DNA of 64,000 nt from Micromonospora pisi (GTDB taxonomy: Bacteria > Actinomycetota > Actinomycetes > Mycobacteriales > Micromonosporaceae): positions 496,001-560,000 of the forward strand of contig NZ_RBKT01000001.1 of assembly GCF_003633685.1 (NCBI RefSeq), in the 5' to 3' direction. The notes under the pieces were generated by a model. The model searched no databases. It saw nothing but the letters and a program-made list of their open reading frames with translations, and was not told the origin of the DNA. Of the stretch, positions 35,701 to 44,285 are shown in pieces. Each line of letters begins with the position of its first letter. The stretch's first letter is position 1. The position numbers and the translations under genes were made by a program.

Positions 35701-38700
35701 GCCCGCGTTCCGGTCCTGGTCGGGGGCGGTGGAGGAGGCCACGAACGGGTCGGGGACGAACCGCTCGGCGGTCAGCTCCGGCCGGTCGTGGTAGCCGGGC
35801 GCGACCCCGACACCACCGAGGTACAGCTCGCCGACCACACCCGCGGGCACCGGCTCGCCGTACCCGTCGAGCACGTACACCCGGTTGTTCGGGAAGGGCT
35901 GCCCGATCGGCAGCGGCGCGTCCAGCGGCAGCGTGTCGACGGCACCGTCGAAGTAGACGTTGTCGACGGTGACCTCGGTGACGCCGTACGCGTTCACCAC
36001 CCGGTTGCCGGCCCCGACCAGACGCCGGGCCTGCTGGTACTCCCGGACATGCCACTTCTCGCCGCCGCCGATCAGCAACCGGACGAAGTCCAGCCGCTCC
36101 CCCGCCGCGTCCACGTGGGCGAGCAGGGTACGCAGCACCGCCGGCACGAGTTCGGTGCAGTTGACCTGTTCGTCGCGCATCAGGGCGTACAGGTCGGCCG
36201 GATCGAGCAGGACCTCCCGGGGCACCACCACCAGCCGGCCGCCGGTGCAGAGCGCACGCAGCGTCTCCCCGACGAACATGTCGAACGAGAAGCTGGCCGC
36301 CTGCTGGTAGGTCCACCCCGGATCGAGCCGGTACGCGCGCTGCCACATCACCGCCGCGTGCACCAGGTTGCCGTGGTTGACCACCACGCCCTTGGCCCGC
36401 CCGGTGGAGCCGGAGGTGTAGATCACGTACGCCGGGTCCTCGGGCGAGGTCACCACCGGCAGGTCGTCGTCGGCGGCGCTGTCGACCTCGGCCGCGTCGC
36501 GGTCCAGCGCCAGCACCGCCACGCCGTCCGGCGCCGCCGGGGCGCCGGCCAGGTCGAGCCGGGTCACCAGGGCCAGTGACCGGCTGTCGGTCAGCATGTA
36601 ACGCAGCCGGTCCGGCGGGTAGGCCGGGTCGAGCGGCACGTACGCACCGCCGGCCTTGAGTACGGCCCACATCGCCACGAAGAGTTCGATCCCCCGGTCG
36701 AGGCAGATCGCCACCCGGGTGCCGGGCCGTACGCCGCGCTCGCGCAGCAGCCGCGCGAGCTGGTTGGCCCGCCCGTTGAGCTCCCGGTAGCTGACGGTGG
36801 TGGCACCGTGGGTGAGTGCCGGCGCGTCCGGGGTCGCCGCCGCGCACCGCTCGAAGAGCTGGTGTACGCCGTCGGCCTCGGGCACCTCCATCGTGTGGTC
36901 GTTCCAGTCGTGCAGGATCCGGTGCCGCTCGGCCGGCGTCAGCAGCGCCAGCCGGGTGACCGGGGTGGACGGTGCCCCAGCTCCGGCCGCCAGCAGTGTC
37001 AACAGATGGTCCAGCAGTGCCTCGACCCGCTCGGCGTCGAAGAGTTCGGTGGCGTAGTCGACGCTCAGCACCGGACCGTCGACCGGGAAGTCCAACCCGA
37101 CCGCGAGGTCCACCATGGTCGCCGCCGGGGCCACCTCGCCGGCGTACCGCACCGTGTCGGTGCCGGGCGCGGGCGTGTTGTGCACTGTGAGCATGACCCC
37201 GCTGAGCCGGTTGCGGTTGCCGGTCGCCGGTCGCCGGGTCGCCGCGATGATGTCCGGCAACGACAGTTCCTGGTGGTCCAGGTCGCGTACCACCGACTCC
37301 CGGACCCGGCGGACCAACTCGGCGAAGCTCGGCTCGCCGCCGACGTCGCCCCGGATCGGCAGGATGTTGAGCACCGGGCCGACCAGTGACTCCAGCTCCG
37401 GCGCGGTCCGCCCGGCGACCGGCGCCAGCACGGTCACGTCGGTCCGGCCGGTGTAGCGCGACAGCACCGACTGGAGCCCGGCGAGCACCACCATGAAGAG
37501 GCTCGCCCGCTGTGCCCGTCCGTACCCGCGCAGCCGTTCGACCAGCTCCGGGTCGAGCGGCCGGCAGACCCGGCCGGCGGCGAACGAGCGTACCGGCGGG
37601 CGGGGACGGTCGGCGGGCAGTTCCAGGTCCAGGTCGGCGTCGGCGAACCGGTCGCGCCAGTAGTCGGTGAGCGAGGTGTCGTCGGCGTACGCCCGGCGCC
37701 GGGCGGCGAGGTCCGGCAGTGGGTGCGACCGCACCCGTACCGGCTCCCGACCTGCCGACAGGTCCCGGTAGAGCCCGGCGAGTTCGTCACCGAACAACCC
37801 GACCGACCAGCCGTCGAAGGCCAGGTGGTGCACCACGAGCAGCAGCTCGTCGTCGTCCGCGCCGGTACGCAGCAGCAGCGCCCGCGCCAGCGGCCCGTCG
37901 GCCAGGTCGATCGGTTCCCGTACGGCCTGCCGGCGTACCTCCTCGGCCCGGGGTTCCCGCTGCCGGGGCGGCAGGTCGCGCAGGTCGACCTCGGTCAGCT
38001 CGACCGTGCCGAACGGCGCCACCACCATCCGGGGTTCGTCCCCGTCGAGCGGGAACCGGGCCCGGAGTAGGGGGTGCCGACGAACCAGTTCGGTCAGGCA
38101 GTCGGCCAGGATCTCGGCCCGGACGCCGCCCGCCATCCGGTAGCGGATGCCGAGCGTGTGCGCCGGCAGGTCGGCGCAGACCTGCTCGGCGATCCAGAAG
38201 TCGCGTTGCAGCGGGGTGAGCGCCAGTCCGGCCGGGTCGCCCACCACCGGGACACCCACCGTGGGTGCCGACGGGGCGCCGGTCGCGGTCGTCGCCGTAC
38301 CTTCGGCCGCCGTGGTCCGCTCCGGGGCGGCCGCCCGGACCAGGTCGGCGAGCTCGGCCAGGGTCGGTGCCGCGTAGAGCCGGCCGAGGGTGAGCTCCAC
38401 GCCGTACTCGCGGCGGAGCGCGCTGATCAGCCGGACCGCGTCGAGGGAGTCGGCGCCGAGGGCGAAGAAGTCCTCGGACGTGGTGACCTCGGGGACGCCG
38501 AGCAGGTCGGCCCAGAGCCCGCTGATCCGTGCCACGACGGGATCGCCGGACGGTTCGGCCGGGGTCGGACCGGCCGACGGCGTGGGAGCGTCCACCCCGG
38601 CCAGTGCGACCCGGTCCACCTTGCCCTGGAGGGTGAGCGGGAAGCGGGCGTGGCCGACGAACGCGCCCGGTACGAGGTAACCGGGAAGGGTCTCGGCGAG

Positions 38701-40155
38701 CTGTCGGCGTACCGAGACCACGTCGAGCGTGCCGTCGTCGACCGTGAGGTGGCCGACCAGTCTCGGCGAACCGGTCCGTTCGTCGACCAGGACCACGGCG
38801 TCGGTGATCCCGGGCAGGTCGCGCAGCGCGGACTCGATCTCCCCCAGCTCGACCCGGAACCCGCGGATCTTCACCTGGTGGTCGAGCCGACCCAGGTACT
38901 CCAGTTGACCGTCGGCGAGCTGCCGGACCCGGTCACCGGTCCGGTACTCCGGTGTGCCGTCCGGGCCGGGAACGAAACGTTCCTCGGTCAACTCCGGACG
39001 ACGCAGGTAGCCGGTGGCGACACCGGCACCGCCGACGGAGAGCTCGCCGGCCTCGCCGACCGGCACCGGGACACCGTCCGGGTCGAGCACCCGGATCGTG
39101 ACACCCGTCAGCGGGTGCCCGATCGGCACCGGACCGTCGCCACTGTATGTGGTCAGGTCGGCGGCGGTCGCGACCACCGTCGTCTCGGTCGGACCGTACG
39201 TGTTGAGCAGCCGTACCGCCGGGTCGACCCGGTCCCGCCAGCGTTGCACGGCGGACGGCCGCGCCGCCTCCCCGCCGATGATCACGAGTCGCACCGCCGT
39301 CGGCAGTACGGCCTCTCCCCGGTCGATCGCGTCGACCAGCTCGTGCCAGTACGCCGTGGGCAGGTCCAGCACGGTGACGCCGAGCGCGGCGCAGCGGTCC
39401 AGGAAGAGGTCGGGCCGGCTGATCATGTCCTCGTCACGGATCACCACGGCGGCACCGGCGACCAGCGGCGGGAAGATCTCCTCGACGCTCGCGTCGAAGC
39501 TGATCGAGGCGAACTGGAGCACCCGGTCGCCCGGGGTGAGCGCGTACCGTTCGACGGCCGCCGCGCAGAAGTGGTCCAACGCGCGGCGGGGCAGCACCAC
39601 TCCCTTGGGCTGGCCGGTGGAGCCGGAGGTGAAGATGACGTACGCCGGGTCCTCGGCCGCCGCCCGCGCGGTCGGCGCGGCGACGGACCCGGTCGGGGCG
39701 CCGATCGGCAGCAGCGTGGTTCCGGCCGGCAGCACCGGCGGATCGACGTCGGCGGGCACGAGCACCAGGCGGGGCCGTACCTGCTCGGTCATGAAGGCCA
39801 GCCGGGCCGCCGGATAGCCGGGGTCGAACGGCACGTAGCCCGCGCCGGCCCGCAGCACCGCGAGCATCGCCACCACCGCGTCCCGGCCCCGGGGCAGGCA
39901 GAGTCCCACCAGGTCACCGACGCCGACCCCGGCGGCGGCGAGGACACCCGCCAGACCGTCCACCTCGGCGAGCAGCTCCGCGTACGTCAGTTCGCCGGTC
40001 GTGTCGACCAGGGCGAGCGCCGTCGGGGTCCGGTCCGCCCGCGACCCGATCGCGTCGAGTACGTCGAGGTGACCGGCCCAGCCGTTCGCGGAGTCCCGCC
40101 GCGGCTCGACGGGTCGGCTGACGTCGGACAGGTCGACGGCAGGTACGGCACCCAC
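32764..40155 (-). CDS. Nonribosomal peptide synthetase fused to MFS exporter (A-T-C-A-T-TE-MFS)
   Basis: This single 2,463-residue frame contains a two-module peptide assembly line and a transporter. In order: adenylation domain 1 (about 20-540, YVIFTSGSTGQPKG near 172); carrier 1 (about 550-620, GADSLDA); condensation domain (about 640-1050, intact HHLAFDG near 775); adenylation domain 2 (about 1090-1600, YVIYTSGSTGRAKG near 1240); carrier 2 (about 1620-1700, GGDSFSA); thioesterase (about 1715-1970) with Cys1797 in GHCLG where Ser is normal; and a major facilitator domain of about twelve helices (about 2015-2430). No initiating condensation domain is present, so module 1 loads its amino acid directly; no epimerase is seen. 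GTG 40155 follows AAGGAG at six bases. The product is likely a dipeptide released or cyclised by the Cys thioesterase and exported by the fused carrier. Confidence 0.93.
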   Translation of the reverse strand: MGAVPAVDLSDVSRPVEPRRDSANGWAGHLDVLDAIGSRADRTPTALALVDTTGELTYAELLAEVDGLAGVLAAAGVGVGDLVGLCLPRGRDAVVAMLAVLRAGAGYVPFDPGYPAARLAFMTEQVRPRLVLVPADVDPPVLPAGTTLLPIGAPTGSVAAPTARAAAEDPAYVIFTSGSTGQPKGVVLPRRALDHFCAAAVERYALTPGDRVLQFASISFDASVEEIFPPLVAGAAVVIRDEDMISRPDLFLDRCAALGVTVLDLPTAYWHELVDAIDRGEAVLPTAVRLVIIGGEAARPSAVQRWRDRVDPAVRLLNTYGPTETTVVATAADLTTYSGDGPVPIGHPLTGVTIRVLDPDGVPVPVGEAGELSVGGAGVATGYLRRPELTEERFVPGPDGTPEYRTGDRVRQLADGQLEYLGRLDHQVKIRGFRVELGEIESALRDLPGITDAVVLVDERTGSPRLVGHLTVDDGTLDVVSVRRQLAETLPGYLVPGAFVGHARFPLTLQGKVDRVALAGVDAPTPSAGPTPAEPSGDPVVARISGLWADLLGVPEVTTSEDFFALGADSLDAVRLISALRREYGVELTLGRLYAAPTLAELADLVRAAAPERTTAAEGTATTATGAPSAPTVGVPVVGDPAGLALTPLQRDFWIAEQVCADLPAHTLGIRYRMAGGVRAEILADCLTELVRRHPLLRARFPLDGDEPRMVVAPFGTVELTEVDLRDLPPRQREPRAEEVRRQAVREPIDLADGPLARALLLRTGADDDELLLVVHHLAFDGWSVGLFGDELAGLYRDLSAGREPVRVRSHPLPDLAARRRAYADDTSLTDYWRDRFADADLDLELPADRPRPPVRSFAAGRVCRPLDPELVERLRGYGRAQRASLFMVVLAGLQSVLSRYTGRTDVTVLAPVAGRTAPELESLVGPVLNILPIRGDVGGEPSFAELVRRVRESVVRDLDHQELSLPDIIAATRRPATGNRNRLSGVMLTVHNTPAPGTDTVRYAGEVAPAATMVDLAVGLDFPVDGPVLSVDYATELFDAERVEALLDHLLTLLAAGAGAPSTPVTRLALLTPAERHRILHDWNDHTMEVPEADGVHQLFERCAAATPDAPALTHGATTVSYRELNGRANQLARLLRERGVRPGTRVAICLDRGIELFVAMWAVLKAGGAYVPLDPAYPPDRLRYMLTDSRSLALVTRLDLAGAPAAPDGVAVLALDRDAAEVDSAADDDLPVVTSPEDPAYVIYTSGSTGRAKGVVVNHGNLVHAAVMWQRAYRLDPGWTYQQAASFSFDMFVGETLRALCTGGRLVVVPREVLLDPADLYALMRDEQVNCTELVPAVLRTLLAHVDAAGERLDFVRLLIGGGEKWHVREYQQARRLVGAGNRVVNAYGVTEVTVDNVYFDGAVDTLPLDAPLPIGQPFPNNRVYVLDGYGEPVPAGVVGELYLGGVGVAPGYHDRPELTAERFVPDPFVASSTAPDQDRNAGPEQDRNAGPARMYRTGDAARFHRDGNVDFLGRLDDQVKINGYRVELGEVEAAIGALPGVLACAAAVHPLPSGIAQLVGYLVAQPGVEVTEAEVREALAATLPVHMVPARVVPLPKLPLTPNGKLDRRALPAPPETGAAPGGTAPRTGTERRLAAVWAETLGIAEIGIDDSFFSLGGDSFSALRLVRRIEPAPTLIELYQHPTVRTLAALLDQRSAGPDRQPDRLLHRLTPADADPATGGVTVVAVPYSGGSAIAYQPLASALPANWALYALELPGHDQARPDDPLLPGTEVAARVLPELQRISGPVLLYGHCLGVAVTVELARRAEEAGVELIGVGLGAGFPTARLPGRFFDWFYRLVPTDRFTSDREYLAYLRGRGGFTDLDRPEDEAFVLRNVRHDARDAEEYFTADYRGDEPTKLSAPVLSVVGARDRVTEHYQERHREWEHFAAEVDLAVLPKAGHFFVRSHAEPLAGVLVERARGWLDRSAREPAAAPVDGGEAVAVPGSTVGAAEPAAAAGPVVGGADARRQPAPSLSRFALVAFGQFISMIGSGLSTLVLSIWVYQQTGAITDFAVVSAVGMLPGILVGPIAGAVADRWDRRRVMLASDAAAACAMGALGLLVFGGGLELWQVYLAVSVTSVAGAFQRPAYLAAVAQLVPKRYLGHANGVSQLGVNFGLVFAPMLGAGLIGLIGIDGVILLDVATFGVGVTTLLLVRFPDLMFRRREETFRTEVANGWRYIARRPGLRAALRFFVIDHAFYTLGFAVITPMLLIEQSPIALGVALSAGGLGGLCGSLLMGLWGGTARRANGMIIFMGLASLAMAVVGIGASPVFAAVGMFLLTFGESVTEGHWIALIQSKVGFELQGRVLSIFITVMMLTMPLGYLVVGPLADRYVQPLLEPGGALADTVGRVIGTGPGRGLALLVVVSGLLQLAWAVRGWFNRPLRLIEDHLPDAVPPAEIGDRDTLQREADELLLAART
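35675..35718. repeat. 24-bp tandem duplication inside adenylation domain 2
   Basis: GGGCCCGCGTTCCGGTCCTG occurs at 35675 and again at 35699 with a 24-bp period, encoding a doubled QDRNAGP in a surface loop just before the RMYRTGD core motif. It keeps the frame. Confidence 0.8.
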
Positions 40156-40332
40156 GGTGAATCTCCTTGACCTTCGCGGCACGAGCGGGGACGGCGCTGA
40201 ACGCTACGAAGGAAGTGCCGGTCGTGGGTGAACCGGCGACGAACATCAACCCATGATCAGGATGGGGTCACATGACAATTTGCCGATGGACGATTTTTCC
40301 TGACAACAACCACTGTCCTATGTCGAGGCGGA

Positions 40333-40863
40333 TCAGCCGAGCGACTTGGCGAACCAGTGCGCCGCGTACGGGCTGTCGTTGAAGCGCTCCACCTCGACGT
40401 ACCCGTGCCGGGCGTAGAGCCGGCGGGCCTCGACCAGGTCATGCCGGGTGTCGAGGCGCAGCCGGGACCTGCCGTTGACCCGGGCGGCCCGCTCCAGTTC
40501 GGTGAGCAGCCGTGACGCCACGCCACGCCGCCGGGCGCTCTCCGCCACGAAGACCCGGGTGACCTCGCCGAGACCGTCCGGCAGCAGGCGCAGGCCGGCG
40601 CAGCCGACGGCCCGCACCCCGTCGGTCGCCACCAGGAACAGGCCGTACGGCGGGGTGAGGTCGTCGCTGGGTTCGTCCACCAGCACGGCGTCGACCTCGG
40701 CGGTGGTCGCCGGGCGGCCGTGGTAACGGCCCACGATGTCGTCGTAGTACGCGCGCAGGATCGTGCGGGCGACCTCGCCGTCGGGGCGTACCACCGTGAT
40801 CAGGATGTTGTTCGGGGTCGACGTCACCGGGTGATGATCGTCCGCCCACCCACCCCACACCAC
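40333..40863 (-). CDS. GNAT N-acetyltransferase
   Basis: The protein of about 176 residues is a single GNAT domain: ARTILRAYYDDIVGRYHGR as the N-terminal helices, FLVATDGVRAVGCAGLRLL as the central strands, EVTRVFVAESARRRGVASRLLTELE with the acetyl-CoA pyrophosphate loop RRxGVA, and RLRLDTRHDLVEARRLYARHGYVEVERFND as the last strand-helix pair. GTG 40863 has GAGGGA upstream; a second GTG at 40827 would remove 12 residues. It lies 34 bp after the TetR gene and 177 bp before the NRPS, all on the minus strand. It could modify the NRPS product or a precursor, or be unrelated. Confidence 0.85.
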   Translation of the reverse strand: MVWGGWADDHHPVTSTPNNILITVVRPDGEVARTILRAYYDDIVGRYHGRPATTAEVDAVLVDEPSDDLTPPYGLFLVATDGVRAVGCAGLRLLPDGLGEVTRVFVAESARRRGVASRLLTELERAARVNGRSRLRLDTRHDLVEARRLYARHGYVEVERFNDSPYAAHWFAKSLG

Positions 40864-40897
40864 CGCTTTCCCTCACCGGGGCCATTCCTTCCACGCG

Positions 40898-41695
40898 TCA
40901 CGGGTGGGGGGTGGTCGCGGCGGCCTCGATGCCGTCGAGCAGGACGGTGAGACCGAAGTCGAAGGTCTCCCTCGCCTCCTGCTCCAGGTAGGGCACGGTC
41001 TCGTCGTCCATCCGGAACCCCTGGTCGCTCTCCATCCGGGTCAGCGCCGGGAACCGCTCGGCCAGGTCGGGCGCGACCTCCGCCAGCAGCGCGGAGCGGG
41101 CGTACCACCACTCCTCGTCGGACATCCCGGTGGCGGCCTGCGCCTGCCGGGCCTCGGCGACGGTCTGGGCGGTGCCTCGGACGAAGTGGAACAGGGTGCC
41201 GACCGTACGTCGCAGTGCCTTCGCGTCGAGGCCGGTCCGGTAGAGGATGCGCACGACTGTCTCCAGGACGACGTACTCGTGCGGGCCGAGCACCGGCCGG
41301 GCCTGTGACACCTGAAGCAGCCAGGGGTGGCGCAGGTAGAACCTCCAGAGGTCGCCGGCCCAGGCGGTGAGTGAGGTCCGCCAGCCGTCGGTCTGGTCGT
41401 ACCCGGTGGGTAGCTCGGCGTGCGCCCGGTCGTACATCAGGTCGAGCAGTTCGCTCTTGCTCGGCACGTAGGTGTAGAGCGCCATGGCGGTGCGGCCGAA
41501 CCGCTCGCCGACCGCGCGCATGGAGAGCCCGGCCATCCCGTCTTGGTCGGCCACCTCGATCGCGGCGTCCACGATCTGGTCCACGCTCAGCGCGGGTCTC
41601 GGGCCGGGGCCGGTCCGCAAGTCGGAGGGGCCCGGGCTACGCCACAGCAGGGCCATCGAGCGGCGCGCGTCGCCCTGACCGGCAAAGACCACCAC
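40898..41695 (-). CDS. TetR family regulator divergent from UvrA-like gene
   Basis: The 265-residue regulator has a TetR helix-turn-helix at about residues 33-75 (LSVDQIVDAAIEVADQDGMAGLSMRAVGERFG, then ALYTYVPSKSELLDLM) and a TetR_C-like ligand domain (WRTSLTAWAGDLWRFYLRHPWLL, TGLDAKALRRTVGTLFHFVRG). GTG 41695 is preceded by AAGGAG at six bases; an ATG at 41656 is an alternative. The start lies 24 bp from a perfect 16-bp palindrome. Regulators of this type next to drug-resistance genes usually respond to the drug. It therefore probably represses itself, the UvrA-like gene and perhaps the downstream GNAT-NRPS genes. Confidence 0.87.
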   Translation of the reverse strand: MVVFAGQGDARRSMALLWRSPGPSDLRTGPGPRPALSVDQIVDAAIEVADQDGMAGLSMRAVGERFGRTAMALYTYVPSKSELLDLMYDRAHAELPTGYDQTDGWRTSLTAWAGDLWRFYLRHPWLLQVSQARPVLGPHEYVVLETVVRILYRTGLDAKALRRTVGTLFHFVRGTAQTVAEARQAQAATGMSDEEWWYARSALLAEVAPDLAERFPALTRMESDQGFRMDDETVPYLEQEARETFDFGLTVLLDGIEAAATTPHP

Positions 41696-41710
41696 TTGCA
41701 ACTCCTTAGC

Positions 41711-41745
41711 ACATAAAGTAACCTCGCGAGGTTATCTTTTTATGT
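41711..41745. promoter_or_regulatory. TetR operator-like palindrome between regulator and UvrA-like gene
   Basis: The core TAACCTCGCGAGGTTA (41719-41734) is a perfect 16-bp palindrome. Outer arms ACATAAA (41711-41717) and TTTATGT (41739-41745) are also complementary, with one extra base on one side. It fills the 74-bp gap between divergent starts at 41695 and 41770. The AT-rich flanks may carry both promoters. Confidence 0.75.
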
Positions 41746-41769
41746 CCTAAGGATATCAGGGGGAACGGT

Positions 41770-44178
41770 ATGGGCTCCGAGCACGTCAGCCACCTGTCGG
41801 GAAACGGCAACGGGCCGGAGGGCGGACTGCTGCTGGCCGACGACGAGCCACGCGACGAGCGACCCACAACCGAGGTCACCCCTGGTCAGCGAGGTGAGAG
41901 CGGAGTTCCCCACGCGGCCGACAGCCACGAGGTGATCGAGGTTCGGGGCGCCCGGGAAAACAACCTCGCGGACGTGTCGCTGGACATACCGAAACGTCGG
42001 CTCACGGTTTTCACCGGAGTCTCCGGATCAGGAAAGTCCTCCCTTGTCTTCGGCACCATCGCCGCCGAATCGCAGCGGCTGATCAACGAGACGTACACCG
42101 CGTTCATCCAGTCGTTCATGCCGAGCCAGGGCCGGCCGGACGTCGACGCGCTGCACAACCTGAGCGCGGCGATCGTGGTCGACCAGGAACGGATGGGCGC
42201 CAACTCCCGCTCCACCGTCGGCACCGCGACCGACGCCCACACCATGCTCCGGATCATCTTCAGCCGCCTCGGCACCCCGTACATCGGCACCTCGACCGCG
42301 TTCAGCTTCAACAGCGCCGAGGGCATGTGCCCGACGTGCGAGGGGATCGGCCGGGTCTCGACCATCGACGTCAACGCGTTGGTCGACACCGAACGGACCC
42401 TCAACGACGGAGCGATCACCGCGCCGAACTTCGCCGTCGGTTCCTGGTACTGGCAGACCATGGCCCAGTCGGGACTCTTCGACCCCGACGTCAAGCTGAA
42501 GGACTACACCCCCCAGCAGTGGGAGGACTTCCTCCACAAGCCCGCCACGAAGATCAAGCAGGGCACCTTCAACACCACGTACGAAGGTCTGCTGGTCAAG
42601 GTGCAGCGGCTCTACCTCGCCAAGGAACGCGAGTCGATGCAACCGCACATCCGGGCGTTCGTGGACCGGGCCTTCACCTTCACCGGCTGCCCGGCGTGCG
42701 GCGGCGCCCGGCTGAACGCGGCCGCCCTGGGTTCGACCATCGACGGCCGCAACATCGCCGAGTGCTCGGCCATGCACATCAGCGACCTGGCCCGGTTCGT
42801 GGCCGGCATCGAGGACGCCTCGGTACGGCCGGTGGTCAGCACCCTGCGTGACACCCTGGACTCGCTGGTCGAGATCGGTCTGGGTTACCTCAGCCTGGAC
42901 CGGGAGTCCGGCACCCTCTCCGGCGGTGAGGCGCAACGGGTGAAGATGGTCCGTCACCTCGGCTCCAGCCTGACCGACGTCACGTACGTCTTCGACGAAC
43001 CGACCGTCGGCCTGCACCCGCACGACATCGCTCGGATGAACGACCTGCTGATCCGGCTGCGAGACAAGGGCAACACCGTGCTTGTGGTCGAGCACAAGCC
43101 GGAGGTGATCGAGATCGCCGATCACGTGGTCGATCTGGGACCGGGAGCGGGATCGGCCGGTGGGCAGATCTGCTACACCGGCGACGTGGCGGGGCTGCGG
43201 CGTTCCGGGACGCTCACCGGCCGACACCTGGGACACCGGGCCCGGCTACGGGACCGGGTCCGCCAACCGCACGGCCAGTTGCGCATCACCGGCGCCCGGC
43301 TGCACAACCTCAGGGACGTCGACGTCGACATCCCGCTGGGCGTACTGACCGTGGTGACCGGTGTCGCCGGATCGGGCAAGAGTTCGCTGATCCACGGCTC
43401 GCTGCCCCGCCGCGACGGGGTGGCGGTGGTGGACCAGTCCCCCATCCGGGGATCACGGCGCAGTAACCCGGCCACCTACACCGGGCTGCTCGACCCGATC
43501 CGCACCGCCTTCGCCAAGGCCAACGGAGTGAAGGCGGCCCTGTTCAGCGCGAACTCCGAGGGTGCCTGCCCGAACTGCAAGGGCATCGGCCTGGTCTACA
43601 CCGACCTGGCGATGATGGCGGGGGTCGCCACGGTCTGCGAACAGTGCGAGGGCAAGCGCTTCACCCCGGAGGTGCTCACCCACAAGCTGCGGGGCAAGGA
43701 CATCAGCGAGGTGCTGGCGATGTCGGTGACCGAGGCGCGCGACTTCTTCGGCAGCGGGGCGGCGCGGGCGATCCTCGACCGGCTCGCCGACACCGGCCTG
43801 GGCTACCTCGGCCTGGGGCAACCGCTCACCACGCTCTCCGGGGGCGAGCGGCAGCGGTTGAAGCTGGCGATCCAGATGGCCGAGAAGGCCACCACGTACG
43901 TGCTGGACGAGCCGACCACCGGGCTGCACCTGGCCGACGTGGACACGTTGCTTGCGCTGCTGGACCGGCTAGTCGACGACGGCAACACGGTGATCGTGAT
44001 CGAGCACCACCAGGCCGTGATGGCGCACGCCGACTGGGTGATCGACCTCGGTCCGGGCGCGGGACAGGACGGTGGCCGGGTGGTCTTCACCGGCACACCC
44101 GCCGATCTCGTCGCGACCGGTGACACGCTCACCGCCCGGCACCTGCGCGAGTACCTGCGATCGGGCGGCGTCTCCTGA
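41770..44178 (+). CDS. UvrA-like two-cassette ATPase (DrrC-type drug resistance)
   Basis: The 802-residue soluble protein is a UvrA relative with two ABC ATPase halves. Half one: [13 protein letters not shown], zinc-type CPTCEGIG and CPACGG pairs, signature [12 protein letters not shown] and Walker [12 protein letters not shown]. Half two: [21 protein letters not shown] with CEQCEGK, signature [12 protein letters not shown] and Walker [12 protein letters not shown]. True UvrA is about 950 residues; the shorter length suggests loss of UvrB-binding or insertion regions, as in UvrA2 and DrrC-like proteins that protect antibiotic producers from DNA-binding drugs. The N-terminal 55 residues are polar and non-conserved. 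Divergent from TetR around a palindrome, so probably drug-inducible. It may give self-resistance for the neighbouring NRPS product. Confidence 0.88.
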   Translation: MGSEHVSHLSGNGNGPEGGLLLADDEPRDERPTTEVTPGQRGESGVPHAADSHEVIEVRGARENNLADVSLDIPKRRLTVFTGVSGSGKSSLVFGTIAAESQRLINETYTAFIQSFMPSQGRPDVDALHNLSAAIVVDQERMGANSRSTVGTATDAHTMLRIIFSRLGTPYIGTSTAFSFNSAEGMCPTCEGIGRVSTIDVNALVDTERTLNDGAITAPNFAVGSWYWQTMAQSGLFDPDVKLKDYTPQQWEDFLHKPATKIKQGTFNTTYEGLLVKVQRLYLAKERESMQPHIRAFVDRAFTFTGCPACGGARLNAAALGSTIDGRNIAECSAMHISDLARFVAGIEDASVRPVVSTLRDTLDSLVEIGLGYLSLDRESGTLSGGEAQRVKMVRHLGSSLTDVTYVFDEPTVGLHPHDIARMNDLLIRLRDKGNTVLVVEHKPEVIEIADHVVDLGPGAGSAGGQICYTGDVAGLRRSGTLTGRHLGHRARLRDRVRQPHGQLRITGARLHNLRDVDVDIPLGVLTVVTGVAGSGKSSLIHGSLPRRDGVAVVDQSPIRGSRRSNPATYTGLLDPIRTAFAKANGVKAALFSANSEGACPNCKGIGLVYTDLAMMAGVATVCEQCEGKRFTPEVLTHKLRGKDISEVLAMSVTEARDFFGSGAARAILDRLADTGLGYLGLGQPLTTLSGGERQRLKLAIQMAEKATTYVLDEPTTGLHLADVDTLLALLDRLVDDGNTVIVIEHHQAVMAHADWVIDLGPGAGQDGGRVVFTGTPADLVATGDTLTARHLREYLRSGGVS

Positions 44179-44285
44179 GCCGACCCAGGACGATCCTGCT
44201 GGTGCGGTGGGCGGCGCCGCACGGCCGGTTCCGTCCCGAACCGGACCGTTAGGCTCGCCCCGGTTGCCGATCGGAGGAAGTGGCC

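Noticed and set aside
32572-36579. A very long open frame (over 1,300 codons) on the plus strand opposite the NRPS
   Set aside because: It is an antisense shadow of high-GC codon use: no recognisable domain, His/Gln/Arg/Gly-rich nonsense composition, and the minus-strand frame is an intact NRPS.
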